From Halopseudomonas laoshanensis (lineage in GTDB: Bacteria > Pseudomonadota > Gammaproteobacteria > Pseudomonadales > Pseudomonadaceae), in assembly GCF_008365385.1 (NCBI RefSeq), contig NZ_QOVF01000001.1, positions 310,001 through 374,000 on the forward strand: a stretch of DNA of 64,000 nucleotides, given 5' to 3'. The notes below the pieces were generated by a model that did not search any database, was not told the origin of the DNA, and saw only the letters and a list, made by a program, of their open reading frames with translations. This document shows positions 9,930-20,888 of this stretch, in pieces. Each line of letters starts with the position of its first letter. Positions within the stretch are counted from its first letter, which is position 1. Made by a program: the position numbers and the translations under genes.

Positions 9930-11032
9930 TGGCAATGTCTGATGAAGACCAACTCAAGGCACTACGTAAACGCATAGACAGTCTCGACGAGAAAATTCTC
10001 GAGTTGATCAGCGAGCGCGCCCAGTGCGCGCAAACCGTGGCCCATGTAAAACAGAAGTCCCTGCCGGAAGGTAGCAAGCCGCTGTTCTACCGGCCCGAGC
10101 GTGAAGCCTGGGTGCTCAAGCACATTATGGAGCTGAACAAAGGGCCGCTGGACAATGAAGAGATGGCTCGGTTGTTCCGCGAGATCATGTCCGCCTGCCT
10201 GGCGTTGGAAGAGCCACTGAAAGTGGCTTATCTGGGGCCAGAAGGTACCTTTACCCAGGCTGCCGCGATCAAGCATTTCGGCCATTCGGTGATCAGCGTA
10301 CCCATGGCGGCGATCGATGAGATCTTCCGTGAAGTGGCGGCGGGTGCCGTGCAGTTCGGTGTGGTGCCTGTGGAGAATTCCACCGAGGGCGCTATCAACC
10401 ACACGCTGGACAGCTTCCTCGAACACGACATGGTCATCTGTGGTGAGGTCGAGCTGCGCATTCACCATCATCTGCTTATTGGTGAAAACACCAAGACTGA
10501 CAAGATTTCCCGGGTTTATTCGCATGCCCAGTCGTTGGCCCAGTGCCGCAAATGGCTGGACGCGCATTATCCGAATGTCGAGCGGGTCGCAGTGGCCAGT
10601 AATGCCGAGGCGGCCAAGCGGGTCAAGGGCGAATGGAATTCTGCGGCGATTGCCGGGGATATGGCCTGCGAGCTGTATGGGCTGACGCGGATTGCCGATA
10701 AGATCGAAGATCGCCCGGATAACTCCACGCGTTTTTTGATCATCGGTAGCCAGATGGTGCCGCCCACTGGCGACGACAAGACTTCAGTCATCGTCTCCAT
10801 GCGCAACAAGCCGGGCGCCTTGCACCACTTGCTGCAGCCGTTCCACAACAACGGGATCGATCTGTCACGGATCGAAACCCGGCCATCGCGCAGCGGCAAA
10901 TGGACCTATGTATTCTTTATCGACTTCTTCGGCCACCAGCATGATCCGCTAATTAAAGATGCACTGGAGCAGATCAATGAAGAATCGGTAGCACTCAAGG
11001 TGCTGGGTTCGTATCCGAAAGCGGTACTCTAA
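9929..11032 (+). CDS. pheA: Bifunctional chorismate mutase / prephenate dehydratase
   Basis: A P-protein of about 367 residues making phenylpyruvate from chorismate. An AroQ-type chorismate mutase lies at residues 1-95 (LRKRIDSLDEKILELI). Prephenate dehydratase follows at about 100-280, with YLGPEGTFTQAA and the catalytic DNSTRF. An ACT regulatory domain covers about 290-367, with the PGALHHLL and IETRPSR segments of phenylalanine-binding P-proteins, so feedback inhibition by phenylalanine is expected. ATG 9929 overlaps the serC stop; an in-frame ATG at 9935 is also possible. Confidence 0.96.
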   Translation: MAMSDEDQLKALRKRIDSLDEKILELISERAQCAQTVAHVKQKSLPEGSKPLFYRPEREAWVLKHIMELNKGPLDNEEMARLFREIMSACLALEEPLKVAYLGPEGTFTQAAAIKHFGHSVISVPMAAIDEIFREVAAGAVQFGVVPVENSTEGAINHTLDSFLEHDMVICGEVELRIHHHLLIGENTKTDKISRVYSHAQSLAQCRKWLDAHYPNVERVAVASNAEAAKRVKGEWNSAAIAGDMACELYGLTRIADKIEDRPDNSTRFLIIGSQMVPPTGDDKTSVIVSMRNKPGALHHLLQPFHNNGIDLSRIETRPSRSGKWTYVFFIDFFGHQHDPLIKDALEQINEESVALKVLGSYPKAVL

Positions 11033-11035
11033 TTC

Positions 11036-11112
11036 GTTAGCGACAAGCCGCAAGCTGCAGGCTGCAAACAAAGGCAGACGGAGCGGCTTGAGGCTTGTAG
11101 CTTGAGGCTCGT
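11036..11112. repeat. REP-like inverted repeats between pheA and hisC
   Basis: The gap is filled with AAGCCGCAAGCTGCAGGCTGC followed by GGCTTGAGGCTTGTAGC and TTGAGGCTCG, imperfect inverted copies of a purine/pyrimidine-patterned unit. Such AAGCTGCAAGC-like intergenic palindromes are common in Pseudomonas genomes. It could also stabilise the pheA part of the transcript. Confidence 0.5.
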
Positions 11113-11115
11113 GTT

Positions 11116-12243
11116 ATGACCTGTGATTTTCTCAGCCTGGCATTGCCGGGTGTACAAAAACTGTCGCCCTATGTGCCAGGCAAGCCGGTTGAAGAGCTGG
11201 CCCGCGAATTTGGCCTGCGTGCCGAAGATATCGTCAAGCTGGCTAGCAATGAAAACCCGCTGGGCCCCAGTCCACTGGCGCTGGAGGCGCTAAAAAGTGC
11301 CTTCGCCGAATTGACGCGCTACCCTGATGGCAACGGCTTTCTGCTCAAGCAGGCGCTGGCCGAGCGCCTGGGTGTGAGCACGTCGATGATCACCCTGGGT
11401 AATGGCTCAAACGATATTCTCGAGCTGATTACCCGCGCCTTTGTCAGCCCGCAGCATGAAGTCGTCTTCAGTGAGCATGCGTTTGCGGTCTATCCGATTG
11501 TTACCCAGGCCGTGGGTGCTCGGCCTGTGGTCGTGCCCGCACGTGATTGGGGGCATGATCTGGATGCCATGGCAGCGGCGATCACCCCGGCGACCCGTTT
11601 GGTGTTTATTGCCAACCCGAACAACCCGACTGGCACCTGGATTGAGCGCCCGGCATTGGAGCGCTTTCTCGCCAAGGTGCCGGAAAACGTGATCGTGGTG
11701 CTGGATGAGGCTTATACCGAGTACGTCGAAACCGGTGATGTGCCCAACGGGCTGGATTACCTGACGCAATATCCGAATTTGCTGGTGTCTCGCACCTTCT
11801 CCAAGGCTTATGGTCTGGCTGCTCTGCGCGTGGGTTATGGCATTTGCCAGCCGGCGATTGCCGATGCGATGAATCGCGTGCGTCAGCCTTTCAACGTTAA
11901 CAGTCTGGCTCAGGCTGCAGCGCTGGCGACGCTGGAAGACGAGGCATACCTGGCGGAAAGCCGCAGAATCAACCGCGAAGGCATGGCGCAGCTGGAAGCG
12001 GGCTTTACCTCGCTGGGGCTGAGCTGGATTTTTTCGCGCGGCAACTTTGTTGCCGTGGACCTGGGGCGTGAAGCTGCACCGGTGTTTCAGGGCCTGCTGC
12101 GTCAGGGCGTGATCGTGCGGCCAGTTGCCAACTACGGGATGCCCAACCACTTGCGCGTATCCATCGGCTTGCCGGAAGAGAACCAGCGGTTCCTTGAGGT
12201 GCTGGGCCAGGTACTGGCTGATGCAGCAGGTGCTGGCGAGTGA
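11116..12243 (+). CDS. hisC: Histidinol-phosphate / aromatic aminotransferase
   Basis: A 375-residue fold-type I PLP aminotransferase. It has KLASNENPLGPSP at the N-terminus, NPNNPTGTW near residue 170, the DEAYTEYV segment, and the PLP lysine in SRTFSKAYGLAALRVGYG. HisC-like enzymes in the pheA-tyrA gene group are thought to act mainly on aromatic keto acids (the hisC2 type), while still able to use histidinol phosphate; the exact role here is inferred from context. It follows pheA after 83 bp, and its TGA overlaps the GTG of the next gene. Confidence 0.92.
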   Translation: MTCDFLSLALPGVQKLSPYVPGKPVEELAREFGLRAEDIVKLASNENPLGPSPLALEALKSAFAELTRYPDGNGFLLKQALAERLGVSTSMITLGNGSNDILELITRAFVSPQHEVVFSEHAFAVYPIVTQAVGARPVVVPARDWGHDLDAMAAAITPATRLVFIANPNNPTGTWIERPALERFLAKVPENVIVVLDEAYTEYVETGDVPNGLDYLTQYPNLLVSRTFSKAYGLAALRVGYGICQPAIADAMNRVRQPFNVNSLAQAAALATLEDEAYLAESRRINREGMAQLEAGFTSLGLSWIFSRGNFVAVDLGREAAPVFQGLLRQGVIVRPVANYGMPNHLRVSIGLPEENQRFLEVLGQVLADAAGAGE

Positions 12244-14483
12244 GCAATGTGAAAACGCTGTCTCCTGCGAGCGCGACCATCGGGCGCCTGGCGGTGGTCG
12301 GTCTGGGCTTGATTGGGGGTTCCTTCGCCAAAGGCATCCGCGAATCGGGTGTGTGCCGCGAGGTAGTCGGTTGTGATGCCAATCCAGTCACACGCGAGCA
12401 GGCGTTGCCCCTCGGCGTGGTGGATCGCGTGACGGACAGCCTGGCGGAGGCGGTGCAGGGCGCTGATGTTATTCTGTTAGCGGTGCCGGTGCTGGCGATG
12501 GAAGCGGTCCTGGCCGAATTGGCGGCGCTGGAGCTGGGCAACGCGGTTCTGACTGATGTCGGCAGCACCAAAGGTGCGGTGGTCAAAGCGGTTGAGCTGG
12601 CATTTGGCAGTGTGCCGAAGCGCTTCGTCCCGGGCCACCCGATTGCTGGTTCGGAAAAAAGCGGGATCGAAGCGGCAAGCGCTAAGCTATTCAAGCGCCA
12701 CAAGGTGATCCTCACGCCGCTGGATGAAACCAGCGCCGAGGCGCTGAAGCTGACTACCGCCCTGTGGCAGACGCTGGGCGCAGATGTTGAACATATGCCG
12801 CTAGCTGATCATGACGAAGTGCTCGCGGCAACCAGCCATCTCCCGCATTTGCTGGCTTTTTCACTGGTTGATACGCTGGCTGGCCGCAGCGAAAACCAGG
12901 ATATTTTTCGTTATGCCGCCGGTGGTTTCAGGGATTTCACCCGGATTGCCGCGAGCGATCCGGTGATGTGGCGGGATATTTTTCTTGCCAACAAGAACGC
13001 GGTTCTTCGGAGTCTGGATGCCTTCACTCATGATCTGGATCGCTTGCGTAACGCAATAGCGTCTGACGATGCGAACACCTTGCTCGGGGTATTTACCCGG
13101 GCTAAGGCGGCGCGCGAACACTTCAGTACTATTTTGGCCCGCAGGGCGTATATGGAACCTATGCAAACACAAGTCTGTAATTTTATTGCCAGCCCTGGTG
13201 GGCGCGTTCAGGGCAGCATCCGCGTACCCGGCGACAAATCCATTTCGCACCGCTCAATCATGCTTGGTTCGCTGGCGGAAGGAGTTACCGAGGTGGAAGG
13301 CTTTCTTGAGGGCGAAGACAGCCTGGCCACCTTGCAGGCATTCCGTGACATGGGCGTGGTGATTGATGGCCCCCATCAGGGGCGGGTGACCATAAATGGC
13401 GTAGGCCTGCACGGGTTGCAGGCGCCTCCTGGACCCCTTTATGTCGGTAATTCGGGCACCTCCATGCGCCTGCTATCCGGATTGCTCGCCGGGCAGATGT
13501 TCGACAGCGTGCTGATGGGCGATGCGTCTCTGACCAAACGGCCCATGGGCCGCGTAGCAAAACCCCTGCGGGAAATGGGCGCGCGAATCGACACCGCCGA
13601 CGAGGGCAGGCCGCCGCTGCGTATCATGGGCGACAGCCGTTTGATGGGCATGGACTACACTATGCCCATGGCCAGTGCCCAGGTGAAATCCTGCCTGTTG
13701 TTGGCCGGGCTTTATGCTGCGGGCAGCACCTCGGTGGTCGAGCCCGCGCCCACGCGCGACCATACCGAGAGAATGCTCAAGGGCTTCGGGTATCCGGTCA
13801 AGGTCGAAGGTGCCAAGGTCACTATTGAACCGGGCCACAAGCTCAGCGCCTGCAAGATCGACGTACCGGCGGATATTTCCTCGGCGGCGTTTTTCATGGT
13901 TGCGGCGAGCATCGCCGAAGGCTCTGACTTGCTGCTTGAGCATGTAGGCATCAATCCGACGCGGATCGGCGTAATCAATATTCTGCGTGCAATGGGTGGT
14001 GACCTGAGCCTGGAAAACGAGCGCGAGGTCGGTGGTGAGCCGGTGGCGGATATCCGGGTGCGCTACGCACCACTCAAAGGCATCGAGATCCCGATCGATC
14101 AGGTGCCGTTGGCCATCGACGAGTTTCCGGTGCTGTTCGTGGCTGCCGCTTGCGCGGAAGGCCGCACAGTTTTACGCGGCGCCGAGGAGTTGCGGGTCAA
14201 GGAATCCGACCGCATCCAGGTAATGGCTGACGGTCTGCAGGCGCTGGGGATCAAAGCAGAGCCCACCCACGACGGTATTATTATCGAAGGTGGTCAGATT
14301 CAGGGTGGTCAAGTCGACAGTCACGGCGACCATCGTATTGCCATGTCTTTCAGTGTCGCTTCCCTGCGTGCTGCAGGAGATATTCTTATCACTGATTGCG
14401 CCAACGTGGCGACGTCATTCCCGGGCTTTGTCTCGCTGGCCAGTTCGGTCGGCATACAGGTTCGGTCGGAGGAGAACGCGTGA
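12240..14483 (+). CDS. tyrA-aroA: Fused prephenate dehydrogenase / EPSP synthase (TyrA-AroA)
   Basis: One 747-residue chain with two enzymes of aromatic biosynthesis. Residues 1 to about 300 are an NAD-dependent (cyclohexadienyl/)prephenate dehydrogenase, with Rossmann motif [12 protein letters not shown] at 18-29, [11 protein letters not shown] and HxxLPHLLAF. Residues of about 310-747 are 3-phosphoshikimate 1-carboxyvinyltransferase (AroA), with [23 protein letters not shown], and the late RVKESDRI and DHRIAMSF signatures. The fusion is typical of Pseudomonas. The start is GTG, overlapping the hisC stop (GTGA). Confidence 0.96.
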   Translation: MSNVKTLSPASATIGRLAVVGLGLIGGSFAKGIRESGVCREVVGCDANPVTREQALPLGVVDRVTDSLAEAVQGADVILLAVPVLAMEAVLAELAALELGNAVLTDVGSTKGAVVKAVELAFGSVPKRFVPGHPIAGSEKSGIEAASAKLFKRHKVILTPLDETSAEALKLTTALWQTLGADVEHMPLADHDEVLAATSHLPHLLAFSLVDTLAGRSENQDIFRYAAGGFRDFTRIAASDPVMWRDIFLANKNAVLRSLDAFTHDLDRLRNAIASDDANTLLGVFTRAKAAREHFSTILARRAYMEPMQTQVCNFIASPGGRVQGSIRVPGDKSISHRSIMLGSLAEGVTEVEGFLEGEDSLATLQAFRDMGVVIDGPHQGRVTINGVGLHGLQAPPGPLYVGNSGTSMRLLSGLLAGQMFDSVLMGDASLTKRPMGRVAKPLREMGARIDTADEGRPPLRIMGDSRLMGMDYTMPMASAQVKSCLLLAGLYAAGSTSVVEPAPTRDHTERMLKGFGYPVKVEGAKVTIEPGHKLSACKIDVPADISSAAFFMVAASIAEGSDLLLEHVGINPTRIGVINILRAMGGDLSLENEREVGGEPVADIRVRYAPLKGIEIPIDQVPLAIDEFPVLFVAAACAEGRTVLRGAEELRVKESDRIQVMADGLQALGIKAEPTHDGIIIEGGQIQGGQVDSHGDHRIAMSFSVASLRAAGDILITDCANVATSFPGFVSLASSVGIQVRSEENA

Positions 14484-15172
14484 CAGATCAAGTTATTCCG
14501 GTTATCACCATCGACGGACCCGGCGGGTCCGGCAAGGGCACTATCGCTGGTCTGTTGGCCAGCCGACTGGGCTGGAAATTGCTGGATTCGGGAGCTCTTT
14601 ACCGGCTGCTGGCCTATGCCGCGCAGAATCATGGTGTGGACCTGACTAACGAAGAAGGGCTCAAGGCTCTGGCAGCCTATCTGGATGTACAGTTTATCGC
14701 AGAAGACGGGCAGCGCGATCAGCGGATTATTCTTGAGGGTGAAGATGTCACTCGTGCGATCCGTACCGAAACCATGGGCACTGGCGCCTCGCAGGTAGCA
14801 GCGATTCCGGCGGTGCGTGAAGCGTTGCTCAACCGTCAACAGGCTTTCCGTGAAGCGCCGGGGCTGGTGGCGGACGGTCGCGACATGGGTACTGTGGTGT
14901 TTCCCGACGCGCAGTTAAAGGTGTTTTTGACTGCCAGCCCGCATGAAAGGGCTGAACGGCGCCACAAGCAGTTGCTCGGAAAGGGTGAAACTGCTAATCT
15001 GGCGAGTCTTCTCGATGAGATTATGGCTCGTGACGAGCGTGATATGAATCGCAGTGTGGCGCCTTTGCGCCCCGCAGACGATGCCATATTGCTTGATTCG
15101 ACTCACTTGTCGATTGAAGAAGTACTTGAATCAGTGCTGAAGGAAGCGCGCGAGCGCGACCTGCAGGGCTGA
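14480..15172 (+). CDS. cmk: Cytidylate kinase
   Basis: A 230-residue CMP/dCMP kinase. The P-loop is GPGGSGKGT at about residues 12-20, followed by LLDSGALYR, the [13 protein letters not shown] segment and the RxxxR lid region. The reading frame is open further upstream, but the GTG at 14480, with a GGAGGAG ribosome-binding site, gives the conserved [15 protein letters not shown] start and overlaps the aroA stop by 4 bp. It sits just before rpsA, the near-universal gammaproteobacterial order. Confidence 0.96.
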   Translation: MTDQVIPVITIDGPGGSGKGTIAGLLASRLGWKLLDSGALYRLLAYAAQNHGVDLTNEEGLKALAAYLDVQFIAEDGQRDQRIILEGEDVTRAIRTETMGTGASQVAAIPAVREALLNRQQAFREAPGLVADGRDMGTVVFPDAQLKVFLTASPHERAERRHKQLLGKGETANLASLLDEIMARDERDMNRSVAPLRPADDAILLDSTHLSIEEVLESVLKEARERDLQG

Positions 15173-15220
15173 TCAGGCCATCCGCTGCCGGGAAACCAGC
15201 CTGGCCGGCAACGGGCATTT

Positions 15221-15251
15221 TATAATCAACCCACATCAGCTGGTGATGTGG
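15221..15251 (+). promoter_or_regulatory. rpsA leader: TATAAT box and hairpin
   Basis: In the 157-nt gap before rpsA a TATAAT (15221-15226) is followed by an 8-bp perfect stem CCACATCA/TGATGTGG with loop GCTGG (15231-15251). No good -35 box was seen. rpsA mRNA leaders in enterobacteria fold into hairpins that S1 binds for autoregulation; whether this stem does so is inference. Confidence 0.45.
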
Positions 15252-15329
15252 CGGGTATGTGGGCTGCAGGGCGCGCGATAACAAGCGGCCAGGCGGTTAC
15301 TGCCTAAATAACCATTTACAGGATTCCAA

Positions 15330-17012
15330 ATGAGCGAAAGCTTTGCCGAACTTTTTGAAGAAAGTCTAGTTACCCTCGACATGCAGCCGGGTTCCATCAT
15401 CACCGGTATCATCGTGGACATCGACTCCGATTGGGTCACCGTTCATGCTGGCTTGAAGTCTGAAGGTGTCATCCCGCGTGAGCAGTTCCTGAACGATCAG
15501 GGCGAGCTGACGATCAAGGTGGGTGATGAGGTTCACGTTGCACTGGAAGCCGTTGAAGACGGTTTCGGTGAGACCAAACTGTCCCGTGAGAAGGCCAAGC
15601 GCGCCGAATCCTGGAAAGTCCTCGAAGCAGCTTTCGCCGCAGAAGAAATCGTCAAGGGTGTTATCAACGGCAAGGTCAAAGGTGGCTTTACCGTCGACGT
15701 CAACACTATCCGCGCGTTCCTGCCTGGCTCCCTGGTCGATGTCCGCCCTGTGCGCGACACCACGCACCTGGAAGGCAAGGAACTGGAATTCAAGGTCATC
15801 AAGCTTGACCAGAAGCGCAACAACGTTGTCGTTTCCCGTCGTGCCGTCCTCGAAGCCGAGAACAGTGCCGAGCGCGAAGCCCTGCTGGAAACCCTGCAGG
15901 AAGGCCAGGTTGTCAAAGGTATCGTCAAGAACCTCACAGATTACGGCGCATTCGTCGATCTGGGCGGCGTAGACGGCCTGCTGCACATCACCGACATGGC
16001 GTGGAAGCGTATCAAGCATCCTTCCGAAATCGTCAATGTTGGCGACGAGATCGATGTCAAGGTGCTGAAGTTCGACCGCGAGCGCAACCGTGTTTCTTTG
16101 GGTCTGAAGCAACTGGGTGAAGATCCATGGGTCGCCATCACCGGTCGTTACCCTGAAGGTACTCGTGTTACCGCCAAGGTCACCAACCTTACCGATTACG
16201 GCTGCTTTGCCGAGTTGGAAGAAGGCGTTGAAGGTCTGGTACACGTATCCGAAATGGATTGGACCAACAAGAACATCCATCCTTCCAAAGTTGTCCAGGT
16301 GGGCGACGATGTAGAAGTTATGGTTCTGGATATCGACGAAGACCGTCGTCGTATCTCCCTGGGCATCAAGCAGTGCAAGATGAACCCATGGGAAGAGTTC
16401 TCCAGCAAGTTCAACAAGGGCGACAAGATCTCCGGCTCCATCAAGTCGATCACCGATTTCGGTATCTTCATTGGTCTGGACGGCGGCATCGACGGCCTGG
16501 TTCACTTGTCCGACATCTCCTGGAACGAAGCTGGCGAAGAAGCCGTGCGTCGTTTCAAGAAGGGCGACGAGATCGAAACCGTCATCCTGTCTGTTGATCC
16601 CGAGCGCGAGCGCATTTCTCTGGGCGTCAAGCAGCTGGAAGACGATCCGTTCTCCAACTTCGCTTCGCTGAACGAGAAAGGCACCATCCTCAACGGTATC
16701 GTCAAGGAAGTGGATGCCAAGGGTGCAGTAATTACCCTGGCGGAAGAAATCGAAGGCACTCTGAAAGCCTCCGAAATCAGCCGTGACCGTGTTGAAGATG
16801 CGCGTAACGTGTTGAATGTCGGCGACGAAATCGAAGCCAAGATCATCAGCATCGATCGCAAGAGCCGCGTGATCAGCCTGTCGATCAAGGCCAAGGATGT
16901 TGAAGACGAGAAAGAAGCCATCCAGGACCTGCGCAAGCAGGAAATGCAGGCTTCCGGTCCGACCACCATTGGTGATCTGATCAAGCAGCAGATGGAGAAC
17001 AAGGGCAACTAA
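15330..17012 (+). CDS. rpsA: 30S ribosomal protein S1
   Basis: A 560-residue protein with six S1 RNA-binding repeats, the usual six-domain form. The first two repeats (about residues 20-160) form the ribosome-binding part that contacts S2; the next four have the clear [10 protein letters not shown] / LVHVSEMDW / ISLGIKQ pattern. It recruits mRNA to the 30S subunit. The ATG follows an AGGATT ribosome-binding site. A strong terminator follows the gene. Confidence 0.98.
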   Translation: MSESFAELFEESLVTLDMQPGSIITGIIVDIDSDWVTVHAGLKSEGVIPREQFLNDQGELTIKVGDEVHVALEAVEDGFGETKLSREKAKRAESWKVLEAAFAAEEIVKGVINGKVKGGFTVDVNTIRAFLPGSLVDVRPVRDTTHLEGKELEFKVIKLDQKRNNVVVSRRAVLEAENSAEREALLETLQEGQVVKGIVKNLTDYGAFVDLGGVDGLLHITDMAWKRIKHPSEIVNVGDEIDVKVLKFDRERNRVSLGLKQLGEDPWVAITGRYPEGTRVTAKVTNLTDYGCFAELEEGVEGLVHVSEMDWTNKNIHPSKVVQVGDDVEVMVLDIDEDRRRISLGIKQCKMNPWEEFSSKFNKGDKISGSIKSITDFGIFIGLDGGIDGLVHLSDISWNEAGEEAVRRFKKGDEIETVILSVDPERERISLGVKQLEDDPFSNFASLNEKGTILNGIVKEVDAKGAVITLAEEIEGTLKASEISRDRVEDARNVLNVGDEIEAKIISIDRKSRVISLSIKAKDVEDEKEAIQDLRKQEMQASGPTTIGDLIKQQMENKGN

Positions 17013-17033
17013 GCCTTTGGGTTCCACCAGAAA

Positions 17034-17059
17034 AAGGGCGACTTCGGTCGCCCTTTTTT
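17034..17059 (+). terminator. Rho-independent terminator after rpsA
   Basis: AAGGGCGAC-TTCG-GTCGCCCTT stem with a UUCG tetraloop, followed by six T. It separates rpsA from ihfB. Confidence 0.95.
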
Positions 17060-17161
17060 GTGCCCGTCATTCCAGCGTCACGTCGTAAGCTTGCGGCTAA
17101 TGGCCAGGCATGGTAAAACCGAATGAAACGGATCTAGCCGCTTGATAAAAAAGGAAAAACC

Positions 17162-17455
17162 ATGACCAAGTCGGAGTTGATCGAGCGCATAGTGGAACAG
17201 CAGGGGCAGCTATCAGCCAAGGATGTGGAATTGGCGATCAAGACCATGCTGGAACATATGTCACAGGCACTGGCCACCGGTGAGCGCATAGAGATAAGAG
17301 GCTTTGGCAGCTTCTCTCTGCATTACCGTGCACCGCGTGTCGGCCGTAATCCTAAAACCGGCGACTCCGTGGAACTTGAAGGCAAATATGTGCCGCACTT
17401 CAAGCCTGGCAAGGAGCTGCGCGATAGAGTTAACGAGTCGCTGCAAATGGCCTGA
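17162..17455 (+). CDS. ihfB: Integration host factor subunit beta
   Basis: A 97-residue DNA-bending HU/IHF-family protein. The beta-arm motif [14 protein letters not shown] and the [12 protein letters not shown] tail identify IHF-beta. It pairs with IHF-alpha (ihfA, not in this window) to bend DNA at promoters, att sites and origins. An AAGGAAAAACC ribosome-binding site precedes the ATG. It follows rpsA as in other gammaproteobacteria. Confidence 0.97.
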   Translation: MTKSELIERIVEQQGQLSAKDVELAIKTMLEHMSQALATGERIEIRGFGSFSLHYRAPRVGRNPKTGDSVELEGKYVPHFKPGKELRDRVNESLQMA

Positions 17456-17523
17456 AGCGGTATCAAGCCGCGTTTCCCTTGCGCTATACTGCGGGCTATA
17501 TGAATGGACTGGAGTCGAGTGGT

Positions 17524-17823
17524 ATGCAATGGCTAAAGCGCGCGGTACTGATTGTTATTCTTCTGCTTGTGGCCCTGGCGACCCTGGATTTCATGCTGGA
17601 AAACCAGCAAGGCATTCAACTTCAGTTTCTTGAGCTGCAATCCCCCGAATTACCCCTCTCGCTGTATATCGTTATCGCCTTTATTCTTGGCAGCCTGCTC
17701 GGCGTCTTTGTCGGCTGGTTGATTACTACCCGGCTACGTCTCAAGTTGATGGTTCAGAGCAACGAGCTCAATCGTTACCGCAAGGAAGTCGACAAGCTGC
17801 GTACTCAGCCCATCAAGGACTGA
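17524..17823 (+). CDS. lapA: LapA family inner-membrane protein
   Basis: A 99-residue protein with two hydrophobic segments (about residues 7-22 and 45-68) and a short basic, coiled C-terminus, the DUF1049/LapA layout. LapA works with LapB at the inner membrane in lipopolysaccharide assembly and LpxC turnover. The ATG at 17524 is preceded by GGAG; an open stretch upstream to 17479 is unlikely to be translated. The stop is 5 bp before lapB. Confidence 0.88.
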   Translation: MQWLKRAVLIVILLLVALATLDFMLENQQGIQLQFLELQSPELPLSLYIVIAFILGSLLGVFVGWLITTRLRLKLMVQSNELNRYRKEVDKLRTQPIKD

Positions 17824-17828
17824 TTCCC

Positions 17829-19007
17829 ATGCAGGAATTGCTGTTCCTTGGACTCTTTGTATTGGCCTTGGGAATTGGCTGGTTTCTGGGGCGGCGTGAA
17901 GCAATCAAGGTTGGCTTCATGCTTGAGCCGCATGGGAGCGCGCTGGATCGGCAGTATTTTATTGGCTTGAACTACCTTCTGAATGAACAGCCCGATGAGG
18001 CCATCGAAACCTTCATCCGCGCGCTTGAAGTCAATCCTGAAACCGTCGAAACGCACATCGCCATTGGCAAACTGTTTTGCCAGCGCGGTGACGTGGAGCG
18101 GGCGATCAAAGTCCATCAGAACCTGCTGGCTCGGCCCAATCTGAGCCGTCCGCAGGCCGATCGGGTGCAGTTGGAGCTCGCCAGGGACTACCTTGCGGTG
18201 GGTATGCTGAACCGCGCTGAACGCTTGCTTGAGGAGCTGGTGGAGGCTGCCTCGCCGCTGCGGGCTGAGGCTCTGATCGATCTGGTCAAGGTGCACGAGC
18301 GCGAACATGAGTGGGACAGTGCGATACTTGTCGGTACCAAACTGGTTCAGGAGCGCTCAGCGTTTGCTGTGACACTGGCACACTACCATTGCGAACGGGC
18401 TCTGGTTTTGCTTCAGGGTAACAACCAGTCCGCCGCGCGAAAGCATCTTGGCCAGGCGCTCGATACCGACAGCGGTTGCATCAGGGCAATGTTGATGCTG
18501 GCTGAACTGGATCTGGATCAAGGGCAGCCGCAAGCGGCACAACGCTGGCTGAACCGTCTGGCGGAGAAAGACGCTGATTTTGTGCCCCAAGCCTTGCCGC
18601 TGATACGTCGCTGCGCTGATAATGGCGCCCTTGACATGGTGCAGTATCTGGATCGGGTGATAGCCAGTAGCGCGCAACCGCAGGTTCAAAGCGTGTTGGC
18701 CCGAGCGGATCAGCTCAAGTCCCAGGCCAGCTTGCATGAGGTTAGTCATTTCGTGCTGGCCCATATTCAACAACAACCTTCCCTTCGGGGATTGCTCTAT
18801 CTGATTGACCTGCATCTGGATCATGTCGAGGCCAAAGGCCGTGACAATTTGTTGATCCTGCGGGGCATCGTCGAGGCGCTGGTCGTAGACAAGCTCCCGT
18901 ACCGTTGCGCTTCCTGTGGTTTTTTGGCCAAGAAGCTGCATTGGCAATGCCCCACCTGCCACGGTTGGTCAACCATCAGACCCCTCAAGGGGCGTGAGGC
19001 TGCGTAA
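17829..19007 (+). CDS. lapB: Lipopolysaccharide assembly protein LapB
   Basis: A 392-residue protein. One N-terminal membrane anchor (residues 3-20) is followed by repeated TPR motifs from about residue 45 to 340 and a C-terminal rubredoxin-type metal site CASCGF...CPTCHGW. LapB (YciM) tethers FtsH to LpxC and so tunes LPS synthesis. It is paired with lapA as in E. coli (389 residues there). Confidence 0.95.
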   Translation: MQELLFLGLFVLALGIGWFLGRREAIKVGFMLEPHGSALDRQYFIGLNYLLNEQPDEAIETFIRALEVNPETVETHIAIGKLFCQRGDVERAIKVHQNLLARPNLSRPQADRVQLELARDYLAVGMLNRAERLLEELVEAASPLRAEALIDLVKVHEREHEWDSAILVGTKLVQERSAFAVTLAHYHCERALVLLQGNNQSAARKHLGQALDTDSGCIRAMLMLAELDLDQGQPQAAQRWLNRLAEKDADFVPQALPLIRRCADNGALDMVQYLDRVIASSAQPQVQSVLARADQLKSQASLHEVSHFVLAHIQQQPSLRGLLYLIDLHLDHVEAKGRDNLLILRGIVEALVVDKLPYRCASCGFLAKKLHWQCPTCHGWSTIRPLKGREAA

Positions 19008-19044
19008 GACAGTCATCATGGACGTTCTTAAACAGGATAAATGC

Positions 19045-19752
19045 ATGCCCTGCCAAACCCCCGTTATTGTTGCTCTGGATTTTCCTGATATGTCTGCCGC
19101 CGTGGCTCTGGCTGAGCAGCTTGACCCGGCACAGTGCCGCGTCAAGGTTGGCAAGGAGCTGTTCACCAGCAGTGGCCCTGCGGTGATCGAGCGATTGCAC
19201 CAGTTGGGCTTTGAAGTCTTTCTCGACCTCAAATTCCATGACATCCCGAATACGACTGCTGGCGCGGTGTCAGCAGCGGCGGAATTGGGTGTGTGGATGG
19301 TCAATGTGCATGCTGGTGGCGGGCGGCGAATGATGGAAGCCTGCCGCGAGGCGCTGGATGGCCGTCGTGGTCACCGCCCTCTGCTGACTGCAGTCACCGT
19401 TCTAACCAGCCTGGAGCAGGAAGATCTGCTGGAAGTCGGGGTGGACATCGAACCCATGGTACAGGTGCAGCGGCTAGCGCGGCTGACTCAGGAATGTGGC
19501 TTGGATGGGGTGGTCTGTTCCGCCCGCGAAGCCAAGGCGCTGCGCAGTGCCCTGGGTAATGATCTGCTGTTGGTTACACCGGGAATCAGACCCGTTGACG
19601 CCGTTGCCGATGACCAGCGACGTATTGTGACGCCGCTGCAGGCCATCGAAAATGGCAGCAGTTACCTGGTTATCGGGCGCCCCATCACCAAGGCACCCGA
19701 TCCTGCACAGGCGCTGGCGGACATCGTCGCTGAACTGTCCGTTAGCGTCTGA
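19045..19752 (+). CDS. pyrF: Orotidine 5'-phosphate decarboxylase
   Basis: A 235-residue TIM-barrel enzyme converting OMP to UMP. It has the VALDFPD opening, KVGKELF, the catalytic [11 protein letters not shown] (Asp-x-Lys-x2-Asp) and the C-terminal VIGRPIT phosphate-binding stretch. The frame is open upstream into lapB; I chose ATG 19045 because it gives the family-like start [13 protein letters not shown] and has an AGGAT site. ATG 19018 is the alternative. Convergent with the next gene, 4 bp apart. Confidence 0.95.
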   Translation: MPCQTPVIVALDFPDMSAAVALAEQLDPAQCRVKVGKELFTSSGPAVIERLHQLGFEVFLDLKFHDIPNTTAGAVSAAAELGVWMVNVHAGGGRRMMEACREALDGRRGHRPLLTAVTVLTSLEQEDLLEVGVDIEPMVQVQRLARLTQECGLDGVVCSAREAKALRSALGNDLLLVTPGIRPVDAVADDQRRIVTPLQAIENGSSYLVIGRPITKAPDPAQALADIVAELSVSV

Positions 19753-19756
19753 TCAG

Positions 19757-20812
19757 TCAGGGCGTGATGGCGACCTTGAGCACGCCATCACGCTGATGAC
19801 TGAACAGGTCATAGGCAGCGACGATGTCTGCCAGTTTGAACCTATGCGTGACCATGGCCGTCAGATCGACGCGGCCAGATGCAACCACTTCCATCAGCCG
19901 GCGCATCCGCTCCTTGCCGCCGGGACACAGGGTGGTGATGATCTTGTGGTCGCCCAGGCCGGCCGCTATCGCATCCAGCGGCATTGACAGCTTGCCCGAG
20001 TAAACCCCTAGACTCGACAGCGTGCCGCCTGGTTTCAGGGCCCGCAGGCAGGATTCGAAGGTCTGCTGAGTGCCCAGCGCCTCAATGGCCACATCCACGC
20101 CCTTGCCAGCAGTGATCGCCATGATCTGCTCCAACGGGTCCTGCGTCCTGTAGTTGATGGTTATGTCGGCGCCCAGGCGTTTGGCAATCTCCAGCCTTTC
20201 GCCGACGCCATCGACGACAATGATTCGCGTGGCGCCCATCAGTTTCGCGCCAGCGGTAGCGCACAGTCCGATCGGTCCCTGGGCAAAAATCACTACGGTA
20301 TCGCCAATCCGAATACCTCCACTTTCGGCGCCGCCAAATCCGGTGCTCATGATATCCGGGCACATCAATACCTGTTCGTCACTGAGACTGTCCGGTACTG
20401 GCGTCAAATTCGCCTGGGCGTTGGGGATCAATACGTACTCGGCCTGGCAACCGTCAATGGTGTTGCCGAGTTGCCAGCCGCCCATTGCCTTGCCACCGCA
20501 TTGGCTGGTTATGCCGTCGAGGCAGGGATGGCATTGGCCGCAGGGAGTGATGGCGCCGGCGATTACCCGCTGGCCAACCTGATAACCCTGCACCGCATTG
20601 CCGAGTTTTGCGATCACGCCGACCGGTTCATGGCCGATGATCAAACCGGGTTTGACCGGATATTCGCCCTTGAGGATATGCACGTCTGTACCACAGATGG
20701 TGGTAGTGGTGACGCGCAACACTGCATCTGTGGGCCCGGGCTCGGGTATTGGGCGCTGTTGAATCTCGATCCGGCCAGGTGACAGCCAGACGGCTGCCTG
20801 CATAGTGGACAT
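19757..20812 (-). CDS. Zinc-dependent alcohol dehydrogenase
   Basis: A medium-chain dehydrogenase of 351 residues. The catalytic zinc ligands are Cys in TICGTDVH (near residue 40) and His in GHEPVG (near 61). A structural zinc site of four cysteines, CGQCHPC followed seven residues later by Cys, lies near residues 91-105. The Rossmann stretch is VVIFAQGPIGLCA. The MPDIMSTGF-like segment and overall form resemble secondary-alcohol (isopropanol-type) dehydrogenases, but the substrate is not shown by the sequence. A GGAGG site is placed 6 bp before ATG 20812. It is a single-gene unit convergent with pyrF. Confidence 0.87.
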   Translation of the reverse strand: MSTMQAAVWLSPGRIEIQQRPIPEPGPTDAVLRVTTTTICGTDVHILKGEYPVKPGLIIGHEPVGVIAKLGNAVQGYQVGQRVIAGAITPCGQCHPCLDGITSQCGGKAMGGWQLGNTIDGCQAEYVLIPNAQANLTPVPDSLSDEQVLMCPDIMSTGFGGAESGGIRIGDTVVIFAQGPIGLCATAGAKLMGATRIIVVDGVGERLEIAKRLGADITINYRTQDPLEQIMAITAGKGVDVAIEALGTQQTFESCLRALKPGGTLSSLGVYSGKLSMPLDAIAAGLGDHKIITTLCPGGKERMRRLMEVVASGRVDLTAMVTHRFKLADIVAAYDLFSHQRDGVLKVAITP

Positions 20813-20888
20813 GGGGAGCCTCCAGAGTGCGGTAGAAGTTATGCCTCCACTACTCTAACGGCTTGCCCGGCGCAGCTATTGATCTGAA

